Shown here one piece after another: positions 10,291-17,770 of a stretch of 64,000 nucleotides of DNA. Numbering within the stretch: position 1 is the stretch's first letter; the number at the start of each line of letters is the position of its first letter. Made by a program: the position numbers and the translations under genes. Source of the stretch: Azospirillum endophyticum (GTDB taxonomy: Bacteria > Pseudomonadota > Alphaproteobacteria > Azospirillales > Azospirillaceae); the NCBI RefSeq assembly GCF_016595245.1, contig NZ_JAENHM010000017.1, forward strand, positions 1 to 64,000, given 5' to 3'. The notes below the pieces were generated by a model that was not told the origin of the DNA, searched no databases, and was given only the letters and a program-made list of their open reading frames with translations.

Positions 10291-11433
10291 ATGGCGACCT
10301 ACATTTGGCAGCGAGAAGACTGGCCGAGCTTCCGCTGGGACGCCGGCGCTCTGCTCTCCCCTCTGGCCGACGCACGGCATCGCCAGGGGCTGTTCCTCGG
10401 CAAGATGCGCGACATCGGCATCGATGGCCGTCTTGAGGCCGAGTTGGTGGCGCTGACCGAGGATGTCGAAAAGACCAGCGCGATTGAGGGTGAGGTTCTG
10501 AACCCGTCCAGCATCCGCTCCTCCATCGCGCGCCGCCTCGGCATTCCTGACGCCGGACTCGGCCCCACTGATCGGAAGGTCGAGGGGGTCGTCGAGATCG
10601 TCCTGGACGCGGCCAAGAACCACGCGGCGCCGCTGACCGACGAGAGGATCTTCGGCTGGCACGCAGCCCTGTTCCCGACCGGCTACAGCGGAAAAGACCG
10701 GATTGATGTCGCGCGCTGGCGTAGCGATCGCCACGGCGCCATGCAGGTGGTCTCCAGCACATTCTCGCCGGCCCCGGTCGTCCACTTCGAGGCGCCGCCG
10801 GCCGGTTGCGTCCCTGGCGAGATGGCCGCGTTCCTGGCGTGGTTCAACACCCCCCAGCCGATCGATCCACTGCTGCGGGCAGGGCTCGCTCATCTCTGGT
10901 TCGTGACGATTCACCCGATGGACGACGGCAACGGCCGTATCGCCAGAGCCATCGCCGACTTGGCGATTGCCCAAGCGGAGCGGAGTGGTCAGCGCTTCTA
11001 CAGCATGTCGGGCGCCATCGAGCGGGACAAGCGAGGCTACTACGCCGCTCTGGAGGCCGCGCAGAGGGGCGATCTGGACATCACCGACTGGCTTCTGTGG
11101 TTCCTCGAATGTTACGCCCGCGCTATCGCCGCCGCTGAGGCCACCACCGACCGGGTCTTCACCAGGGCGAAGTTCTGGATGGCGCAGGACGGCTTGCCAC
11201 CCTTCTCCGAACGCCAGCGCAAGGTGCTGACCAAGCTGCTCGACGACTTCGAGGGGAATCTGACAACGAAGAAGTGGGCGAGCATCTGCGGCTGCTCCGC
11301 GGACACTGCGTTGCGCGACATCAACGATCTCGTCACTCGCGGGCTGCTTGTCAGGAACCTCGGAGGGAGCAAGAATACGAGCTTCACCTTCCGCTGGCCG
11401 CCCACGCGACCGCCAGACACGCCAACCGGCTGA
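10291..11433 (+). CDS. fic: Fic family protein (DUF4172 N-terminal domain)
   Basis: This 380-residue Fic-domain enzyme belongs to the family that transfers AMP or another nucleotide moiety onto a hydroxyl side chain of a target protein. The N-terminal DUF4172-type region contains WPSFRWD (11-17). The inhibitory helix motif TSAIEG is at 62-67, with Glu66 expected to obstruct ATP. The active-site loop HPMDDGNGRIAR (208-219) gives His208. A C-terminal winged helix (residues about 305-370, with CGCSADTALRDINDL) could bind DNA. The inhibitory motif lies in the same chain, so no separate antitoxin is expected. It stands alone next to transposase debris, which suggests horizontal gain. The target is unknown. 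Confidence 0.92.
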   Translation: MATYIWQREDWPSFRWDAGALLSPLADARHRQGLFLGKMRDIGIDGRLEAELVALTEDVEKTSAIEGEVLNPSSIRSSIARRLGIPDAGLGPTDRKVEGVVEIVLDAAKNHAAPLTDERIFGWHAALFPTGYSGKDRIDVARWRSDRHGAMQVVSSTFSPAPVVHFEAPPAGCVPGEMAAFLAWFNTPQPIDPLLRAGLAHLWFVTIHPMDDGNGRIARAIADLAIAQAERSGQRFYSMSGAIERDKRGYYAALEAAQRGDLDITDWLLWFLECYARAIAAAEATTDRVFTRAKFWMAQDGLPPFSERQRKVLTKLLDDFEGNLTTKKWASICGCSADTALRDINDLVTRGLLVRNLGGSKNTSFTFRWPPTRPPDTPTG

Positions 11434-11656
11434 GCGCTCCTCCCGTGATGAAATGGCCCAACCTCAGCCGTAGCCGAGGGACATAGCGGTGTTCAACGAT
11501 CACAGGGCTCGCGTCGGCGCCCGGCTCGCGGCGTAACATTGGGCTTCGCTGCCGGCACCGGTCTCCGCCGCGTCTTTCGTTGGCCACAGGTCAATCAACT
11601 TGACGATGCCTCCCGAGGACGCCGCCGGTTCTTCCGCCCCCACCGGGGCCATGGCC

Positions 11657-12394
11657 TCAATCGAGGGCCAGCAGGGGACCGAAGGCCTCCTCCAGGCTGC
11701 TGCGGTGCAGGCCGAGCTTCGCCGGGTTGCCGGGCGTCAGGTTCACCGCGCGGATCAGGCGGCGGACCACCCGTCCCTCCGCCCGCCCGCCCTCCCGGTC
11801 GTCCACCACGTCGATGTCGATTATGTTGAGGCAGCCGTAGTCCTGCTCGAAGGCCGACAGCGCCGACAGGCCGGCGCCGCAGGCCCAGGACAGCAGCATG
11901 CGGTTCACGCCATCATGGGCGACCAGCGCCAGATGGGTCCAGCCCGGTTGCCGCACCAGCGCCTCGACGGCGGCCACCACCCGGTCGCGCACGGCGGCGA
12001 AGCCGTCGCCGCCGGCGAAGCGCCCTCCCTCCGCCGCCGCGTCGAAGCCATAGACATAGGCGGCCTCGCGGTGCTCCTTCGGCACCCCCGACAGCCGGCC
12101 GGCGCGGATTTCCAGGAAGTCGGGATGATCCTCCACCGGCAGCCCATGCGGCGCGGCGACCAGTTCGGCCGTCTGCCGCGTGCGGGCAAGTCCGGAACAC
12201 AGCACGCGGTCCAGCGGAACCCCGGCCAGCAGCGCGCCGGCGGCCCGCGCCTCCTCCCGCCCGCGCTCCGTCAAGGCTGCCAGCTTCGGGTTCAGCGGCT
12301 TGCCGTCGGCGTCGTAATAGGCGACATGGCCGTGGCGCAGCAGGTAGAGGCGGCGGCGGGCGGCCGTCCCCTCCAGGGGTGCAAACAGGCTCAT
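11657..12394 (-). CDS. Histidine phosphatase family protein (phosphoglycerate-mutase-like)
   Basis: This 245-residue cytoplasmic phosphatase carries the family motif LLRHGHV (residues 18-24), whose histidine becomes phosphorylated. ERGREEARAAGALL and the later VAHDGVNRMLL follow, giving the second catalytic histidine. It overlaps the DUF6285 gene by four bases and is the last gene of the lva-like minus-strand operon. Classic lva operons are not known to me to carry such a phosphatase. It could act on phosphorylated hydroxyacyl intermediates, but that is speculation. Downstream bases 11434-11656 hold nothing I recognise. Confidence 0.82.
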   Translation of the reverse strand: MSLFAPLEGTAARRRLYLLRHGHVAYYDADGKPLNPKLAALTERGREEARAAGALLAGVPLDRVLCSGLARTRQTAELVAAPHGLPVEDHPDFLEIRAGRLSGVPKEHREAAYVYGFDAAAEGGRFAGGDGFAAVRDRVVAAVEALVRQPGWTHLALVAHDGVNRMLLSWACGAGLSALSAFEQDYGCLNIIDIDVVDDREGGRAEGRVVRRLIRAVNLTPGNPAKLGLHRSSLEEAFGPLLALD

Positions 12395-12774
12395 CGGCTG
12401 GCTCCCTGCCCTTCGGCGACGAGGCGCTTCGGATTGCTCACCGCCAGCCTCGCCAGGGTGATGTCCTTCAGCACCGCCCGCAAGGCCGCCTGCCGGTCGG
12501 GCGCGTCGAAACGCCCGGCGTCGATGGCGGCGCAGAGCCGCGGCAGCAGCGCCGGAAGGTCGCCCGCCTCGCCCAGCAGGCCGCCGACGGCGGCGGCCAG
12601 GGCCGGCTCGGCCGTGGCGCCGGCGGCCAGCTCCCGCTCGGCGACCCCCAGCGCGTTGGCGATCATCAGGGCGATGAAGCGCTGGTCGGCCGGCACCACC
12701 GGCAGGATCGCCTCGCGAAAGCTGCGCAGCGCGATGGCGACCAGGTCGCGGGCACTGGGATCGTCGTTGATCAT
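12391..12774 (-). CDS. DUF6285 domain protein, LvaB-like
   Basis: This is a 127-residue all-helical protein with no catalytic motif that I can see. Its type (DUF6285) characteristically sits beside aminoglycoside-phosphotransferase-like kinases. In Pseudomonas putida the small LvaB protein is needed together with kinase LvaA to phosphorylate 4-hydroxyacyl-CoA, and this gene occupies the same position. The ATG at 12774 follows GGAGACGGGG; a longer frame upstream overlaps the kinase gene and is less likely. Family naming is from memory of the context and profile. Confidence 0.65.
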   Translation of the reverse strand: MINDDPSARDLVAIALRSFREAILPVVPADQRFIALMIANALGVAERELAAGATAEPALAAAVGGLLGEAGDLPALLPRLCAAIDAGRFDAPDRQAALRAVLKDITLARLAVSNPKRLVAEGQGASR

Positions 12775-12787
12775 GCCCCGTCTCCGT

Positions 12788-13828
12788 TCATAGCGAAGCC
12801 TCGACGGCATCGAGGTGGCGCAGGAGGTCCATTTCGATCTCCGGCAGCATCCGGCCGGTCAGCGCCAGTTCCAGCGACGGCTCGGTGCCGGAGATGTGGC
12901 GGTCCGCCTGCTGGATGGCGATCACCGCCCAGCGCATGCAGGCGGCGGCCTCCCAATAAGCGACGGCCTTCGGGTCCACCCGCCGTCCGGCGGTCTCCTC
13001 GTAGCCGGCATAGAGGTCGCCGCGGTCGGCAATGCCGCCGGCCTCGCGGTCGTTGCGGCCGAAGCGCCAGCAGGCGGCGCAAAACCAGCCCAGATCCTCC
13101 ATCGGGTCGGACCAGCCCGCGAACTCCCAATCGATGATCGCGGTCAGCTTGTCGCCATCGACCATGTAGTTGCCGGTGCGGTAGTCGCGATGGCACAGCA
13201 CCAGATCGCCGGGCGGTGGCGCGTTCCGCTCCAGCCAGCGCAGGCCATAGGCCAGCACCGGATCGCTGGCGGCATGGCGCCCGGCCCAGCGGCGGAAATC
13301 GGCCGTCGCCTGCAGCGCCGCCGTCGGTTCGGGTTGCGCCAGGAACTCCAGCCCATCCGCACCCGGCCGCACCCGGTGGATCAGGCCGAGCTGCCGGCCA
13401 AGTTCGCGGGCCAAATCGCGCCGCGGCTCCTCGCTCTTGACCATGCGGAAGCCGGCGGCGGTGCCCGCCGCCCGCCGCATGATGTAGAAGGGCGCGCCCA
13501 GCATCGCCGGGTCGGCGCCGACGAACAGCGGTTCCGGCACGGTGGCGCCGGCGGCGAAGACAGCGCGCAGGACCGCGGCTTCCTCCGCCTTGCCCAGGCT
13601 GGCCGATACGCCGGAGGACGATCCGGTGCGCAGCACGCAAGGGTGGCGGCCGGACAGCGGTCCGCCGTCGATCTCCAGCGTCACCGCGAGGTTGAGCGAG
13701 ATGGCTCCACCGCTGAGCCGCCCCTCGTCGATGACGGCGACCGACTGCGCCCCGGCCCGTTCAGCCAGCCAGGTTTCGAGAGCCGTCTTCCGGTCGGCTT
13801 CGAGACCGGCCTTCCCGCCGCCGCTCAC
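12788..13828 (-). CDS. Phosphotransferase family protein, LvaA/ACAD11-kinase-like
   Basis: This 346-residue aminoglycoside-phosphotransferase-fold kinase has the catalytic loop HRDYRTGN followed by the metal-binding segment IIDWEFAGWSDP. The chosen start is GTG at 13828, which overlaps the TGA of the acyl-CoA dehydrogenase (GTGA); no ATG nearby fits. Members beside acyl-CoA dehydrogenases (bacterial LvaA, mitochondrial ACAD10/11) phosphorylate the 4-hydroxyl of hydroxyacyl-CoA. That role is inferred here from the neighbours: acyl-CoA dehydrogenase upstream and DUF6285 protein downstream. Confidence 0.82.
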   Translation of the reverse strand: MSGGGKAGLEADRKTALETWLAERAGAQSVAVIDEGRLSGGAISLNLAVTLEIDGGPLSGRHPCVLRTGSSSGVSASLGKAEEAAVLRAVFAAGATVPEPLFVGADPAMLGAPFYIMRRAAGTAAGFRMVKSEEPRRDLARELGRQLGLIHRVRPGADGLEFLAQPEPTAALQATADFRRWAGRHAASDPVLAYGLRWLERNAPPPGDLVLCHRDYRTGNYMVDGDKLTAIIDWEFAGWSDPMEDLGWFCAACWRFGRNDREAGGIADRGDLYAGYEETAGRRVDPKAVAYWEAAACMRWAVIAIQQADRHISGTEPSLELALTGRMLPEIEMDLLRHLDAVEASL

Positions 13829-15021
13829 CGCCAGCCCCAGAAATCGTCGCCCTCGGCGAGATAGCTGCGGCTCAGCACCATCTTGTGGACCTCCGACGCG
13901 CCGTCGACCAGCTTGGCCTGCCGGGCGTAGCGGTAGATCCATTCCAGCACCGTGTCCTTGGAATAGCCCCGCGCGCCGCAGAGCTGGATCGCCGTGTCCG
14001 CCGCCTTGAACAGCGTGTCGGCGACCTGGACCTTGGCCATCGACACCTCCTTGCGGGCGAAGCTGCCGCTGTCCAGCGCGTGCGCCGCCTTCATGGTCAG
14101 CAGCCGGCCGATCTCGATCTGCATCGCCGTCTCGCCCAGCATCCACTGCACGCCCTCATGCTCGGCCAGCGGCATGCCGAAGCTCTCGCGTTCCTTGACG
14201 TAGGCCGCGGCAATCTCCAGGCAGCGCTTGGCGAGGCCGGTCCAGCGCATGCAGTGGGTCAGCCGCGCCGGCCCCAGCCGGATCTGCGTCGCCTTCAGCC
14301 CGTCGCCGACCTGCATCAGCACGTTTTCGTCCGGGATCTCCAGCCCCTCGAAGACCAGTTCGCAATGGCCGCCATGCTCCTCCGGTCCCATGATCGGGAT
14401 GCGGCGCTCGATGCGCCAGCCCGGCTGGTCACGATCGAACAGGAAGGCTGTCAGCCCCTTGCGCGGATCGTCAGAGGTGCGCGCCATCAGGATGAAATGC
14501 TGCGCCGTGCCGGCCCCGGTGATGAACCATTTGCGCCCCGTGACCACCCAGCGGTCGCCCTTGCGCTCCGCCCTGGTCTTCATCATCGACGGGTCGGAGC
14601 CGCCGCCCGGATGCGGTTCGGTCATGGCGAAGGCGCTGCGCACCCGGCCCTCGACGATGGGGGCGAGCCAGCGCTCCTTCTGGGCCGGCGTGCCGACCAT
14701 GCTCAGGAGCCGCATGTTGCCGTCGTCGGGGGCGGCGGCGTTGAAGCAGACCGGCCCGAAGATGGAGCGGTTCATCTCCTCGTAGCAGGCGGCGATGCCG
14801 ACCATCGGCAGGCCCAGGCCGCCGGCCTCCCTCGGCAGCTGCAGGGTCCACAGGCCGGCCGCCTTCGCCTTGGCGCGCAACGCCTCCAACGGCGCCTCGG
14901 CAATGTTCTCGTGTTCGTCCCAATTGGCGCGGTCGGCCTCGACCGGAAGGATCTCCTGCTCGACGAAGGCGCGGACGCGGCGACGGATGTCGTCCAGCTC
15001 CGGGGAAAGGGTGAAGTCCAT
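13825..15021 (-). CDS. Acyl-CoA dehydrogenase family protein, LvaC-like
   Basis: This 398-residue FAD enzyme shows the family blocks AFAMTEPHPGG, KWFITGAGTAQHFILMAR and, near the C-terminus, QLCGARGYSKDTVLEWIYRY. ACAD11-type members do not simply desaturate. With a phosphorylated 4-hydroxyacyl-CoA they help move the hydroxyl toward the 3-position. Context (kinase and DUF6285 downstream, SDR 18 bases upstream) supports that role, though an ordinary branched-chain acyl-CoA dehydrogenase cannot be excluded. The protein is soluble and would need an electron-transfer flavoprotein if it acts oxidatively. Confidence 0.88.
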   Translation of the reverse strand: MDFTLSPELDDIRRRVRAFVEQEILPVEADRANWDEHENIAEAPLEALRAKAKAAGLWTLQLPREAGGLGLPMVGIAACYEEMNRSIFGPVCFNAAAPDDGNMRLLSMVGTPAQKERWLAPIVEGRVRSAFAMTEPHPGGGSDPSMMKTRAERKGDRWVVTGRKWFITGAGTAQHFILMARTSDDPRKGLTAFLFDRDQPGWRIERRIPIMGPEEHGGHCELVFEGLEIPDENVLMQVGDGLKATQIRLGPARLTHCMRWTGLAKRCLEIAAAYVKERESFGMPLAEHEGVQWMLGETAMQIEIGRLLTMKAAHALDSGSFARKEVSMAKVQVADTLFKAADTAIQLCGARGYSKDTVLEWIYRYARQAKLVDGASEVHKMVLSRSYLAEGDDFWGWR

Positions 15022-15039
15022 GGATCCGCTCCTTATCGT

Positions 15040-15807
15040 TTAAAGCGACGAGACCAGATGGCCGCCGTCGACGGCCAGCACCGATCCGGTCATGTAGGCG
15101 CCGGCATCCGACGCCAGCAGCAGCAGCGGGCCGTCGAGATCGGCCAGCCGGCCGAGCCGGCGCTGCGGGATGCGCTTGACCAGCGCCTTGCCGGCGTCGC
15201 TGGCGAAGAAGTCGGCATTCAGTTCGGTCTCGACATAGCCGGGGCACAGCGCGTTGACCCGGATGCCGTAACGGGCCAGTTCCAGCGCCATCGCCTTGGT
15301 CAGATGCACCAGCCCGCCCTTGGCGGCGATGTAGGACGAGACCTGCCCCGCCACCCGCATGCCGAGGATGGAGGCGATGTTGACGACCGCCCCGCCCTGG
15401 CCGTCGTCGCGCATGCGCCGCGCCACCGAGCGCGCCACGCGGGCGCAGCCGGTCAGGTTGGTGTCGACCACCCGGTCCCACTCCTCCTCGCCCATGTCGA
15501 GGAAGGGGCGCGTGGCGGTGACGCCGGCATTGTTTACGAGGATGTCGACGCGGCCCAGCGCTCCCCAAGCCTCATCCACCGCGGCGGTGACGGAGGCCGA
15601 ATCGGTCACGTCCATGGCGACGACGACGGCGCTGCCGCCTGCGGATTCGATCGCGGCGCGGGTTTCGGCCAGCGCATCGGTCCGCCGCGCCGCCAGGGCA
15701 ACGCGGGCGCCCGCCTTCGCCAGCACGCCGGCGAAATGGCGGCCAAGGCCGCTCGATGCGCCGGTGACCAGCACCGTCTTGCCGATCAGGTCGATGGTGA
15801 CGCTCAT
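15040..15807 (-). CDS. SDR family oxidoreductase, LvaD-like
   Basis: This 255-residue classical short-chain dehydrogenase has the nucleotide motif TGASSGLG (15-22), a structural NNAG motif, and a catalytic Ser then YIAAK (Tyr/Lys). The start at 15807 has AGGAG a few bases upstream. It is the first gene downstream of a strong promoter with a 22-base palindrome. In lva operons the SDR LvaD takes part in converting the phosphorylated 4-hydroxyacyl-CoA to the 3-hydroxy isomer. The same protein type can also be a general 3-ketoacyl reductase. Confidence 0.85.
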   Translation of the reverse strand: MSVTIDLIGKTVLVTGASSGLGRHFAGVLAKAGARVALAARRTDALAETRAAIESAGGSAVVVAMDVTDSASVTAAVDEAWGALGRVDILVNNAGVTATRPFLDMGEEEWDRVVDTNLTGCARVARSVARRMRDDGQGGAVVNIASILGMRVAGQVSSYIAAKGGLVHLTKAMALELARYGIRVNALCPGYVETELNADFFASDAGKALVKRIPQRRLGRLADLDGPLLLLASDAGAYMTGSVLAVDGGHLVSSL

Positions 15808-15882
15808 CGTTTCTCCTATGGGCGGGCTATGGGTGGGACCTCGCGGGACGGGCGCCGATGCGCCATCCCGGTGGCTCCCAAA

Positions 15883-15930
15883 AAATCGAGCGAGCGCTCG
15901 ATTTATACCCTCGCCGCCCGTTCCGCGCAA
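15883..15930 (-). promoter_or_regulatory. Promoter with TetR-type palindromic operator for the SDR operon
   Basis: On the minus strand a -35 TTGCGC (15930-15925), a 16-base spacer and a -10 TATAAA (15908-15903) precede the SDR gene. A perfect palindrome overlaps the end of the -10: arms AAATCGAGCG (15883-15892) and CGCTCGATTT (15895-15904) around AG. The size and symmetry fit a TetR/AcrR-family repressor. No such regulator is next to the operon. Confidence 0.65.
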
Positions 15931-16009
15931 GAATGATTGGCGGCGCGAACGGTGGGCACGGTACCCAGGACCTGGGCAATCGCATCCGGCGGCGGGCCGG
16001 CAGGGCTCC

Positions 16010-16205
16010 GAAGTCAGGTTAAGAAGGGCGCCTATAAGCCCTCTCCCCCCTGGGGAGAGGGTTGGGTGAGGGGGCAGCGCGGGCGGAACGCCCGTGCCAG
16101 GGGATTGCCAAGGGGCAGTATGCCCCTTGGCGGCGCGCTAAGCGCGCCGGCCCCCTCACCCTCCCCACGCCTTCGGCGTGGGTCCCCTCCCTCTCCCCGG
16201 GGGAG
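16010..16205. repeat. Palindromic intergenic repeat carrying the IS target site
   Basis: C-rich and G-rich arms (CCCTCTCCCC/GGGGAGAGGG, CCCCACGCC/GGCGTGGG) make nested hairpins between the SDR promoter and the insertion sequence. CGAAGTCAGGTT near 16011 is the inverse of AACCTGACTTCG near 17735 beyond the IS, so the IS has split an older larger palindrome. The last nine bases, CCGGGGGAG (16197-16205), are the target duplication. Confidence 0.6.
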
Positions 16206-17701
16206 CTAACGTATCAACATATCTCTGTGGACGTGCGGCAGGTTGCCTCGGGGTGAGGAAAACGCTGGCGGGGTGAAGGGGCGGTCTGATTCTGTTCGTG
16301 ACGTTCTTTGAGCGAGGACGTGACGAATGGACAGTCTGTTGCAGGCGGTGGGGCGCTTTTCCGACCAGCGGCTGGAAAAAGGGGGCAGCGTTTGCTGCAA
16401 CGTATGGTTGAGTGTTCGACCGTCTGTCTGCGCCGTTTGGCCGAGAACCGCGTCGAGGAGATGCGCTTCGGGCGCTGGCTGGCCAATCCCAAGGTGAGGC
16501 TGGCCGCGATGGAGCGCGAGCTCAACGAGCAGATCGGCCCGCGCGTCGCCGGCCTGCACGTTCTGGCCATCCAGGACACCAGCGAAATCAACTATCAGGC
16601 CCATGCCCGACGGACCCGCGGCCTGGGCACCGTCGGCAACGGCCGCGACCGGGGCCTGTTCGTCCATCCGGTCCTGGCGGTGGATGCCGAGAGCGGGGCC
16701 TGCCTGGGGCTGGTCGGCACCCAGGTCTACGCCCGCACCGAGGCCGCCGCTGCGAACTACCGGGACCTGCCGATCGAGAGCAAGGAGTCGCTGCGCTGGC
16801 TGCGCGGGGCCTTGACCGCCAAGCGCGCCCTCGGCCAAGCCCGGCAGGTCACAGTCATCGCCGACCGCGAGAGCGACATCTACGAGGAATGGGATCGGCT
16901 GCCGGGACCGGGGTTCGACCTGCTCACCCGGGCCTGTCGCGACCGGGCGCTGAGTGGCGGCGGCAAGCTGTTCACGGCCGCCGACGCCTGGCCGGTGGCG
17001 GGACGTCTGGAACTGGAGCTTCCCGCCCGCCCCGGCAAGCGGACCGAGCGCACGGCCACCGTGGAGGTGCGCTACGGCGTGGTCACGGTGAAGCGCCCCA
17101 AGCACGGTTCAGACCCCAGCGCCGCACCGACGGTGACCTTGAGGCTGGTCGAGGTGCGCGAAGCGGCCGCCCCACCCGGCGAGGAACCGGTGCATTGGCG
17201 TCTGCTGACGACGCATGCCGTCGACAGCTTGCAGGACGCCCTGCGGATCGTGCAGTGGTATCGTCGGCGCTGGCTGATCGAGCAGCTTTTCCGAACCTTG
17301 AAATCGCAGGGGTTGGATGTCGAGTCGAGCCAAGTGGAAAGCGCGGAGGCTTTGAAGCGCCTGATCGTCCTGGCACTCCTTGCCGCCACCCACATCCTGC
17401 AACTGCTCGGCGTACGCGACGGCTTGATGATCCGGCCATTGGACGACGTCTTCGCGGCCGGGCAGAGCGGCGTCCTGACGGCCCTGTTGCCCAGCCTGGA
17501 AGGGCGCACCGCCGCCCGCAAGAACCCCCATCCGCCGCACACGCTGGCGTGGGCAACCTGGATCGTCGCCCGCCTCGGCGGCTGGGATGGATACCCCAAG
17601 TCAGCACCGCCAGGACCGATTACCATCGCCCGCGGCTATGCCCGTTTCTCAACCCTGTGCGAGGGCGCTGCCCTCGCAAAGTACTTGTGTTGATAGATTA
17701 G
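16206..17701 (+). mobile_element. IS4-family insertion sequence, 1496 bp with 9-bp target duplication
   Basis: The left end CTAACGTATCAACA and the right end, read inward as CTAATCTATCAACA, match at 12 of 14 positions. Immediately outside lie identical nonamers CCGGGGGAG at 16197-16205 and 17702-17710, a target-site duplication. One transposase gene fills the element. It sits between the acyl-CoA synthetase and SDR genes of the lva-like cluster and would separate their transcription; the SDR has its own promoter. The intact duplication suggests a recent insertion. Confidence 0.9.
16327..17693 (+). CDS. IS4-family transposase (apparent N-terminal frameshift)
   Basis: This DDE transposase carries the first aspartate in LAIQDTSEINYQ, the second in VIADRESDIYEEW, and the IS4 hallmark Y-2-R-3-E-6-K in YRRRWLIEQLFRTLK. 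The family-like N-terminus MDSLLQAVGRFSDQRLEK is read from ATG 16327. Then the run AAAAAGGGGG (16376-16385) shifts the frame by -1, and RGQRLLQRMVE continues in the main frame. A one-base loss in the homopolymer, a slippage signal or a sequencing error could explain this. The main frame alone can be read from TTG at 16308 or ATG at 16404. Confidence 0.85.
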
Positions 17702-17770
17702 CCGGGGGAGAGAGGGCCTTACGTCGCATACCGTCAACCTGACTTCGTTACCCTGGGTGGGCCGGTCGGC

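Noticed and set aside
10291..11433. Fic as part of a two-gene toxin-antitoxin pair
   Set aside because: No small antitoxin gene is adjacent, and the inhibitory motif TSAIEG is inside the same protein.
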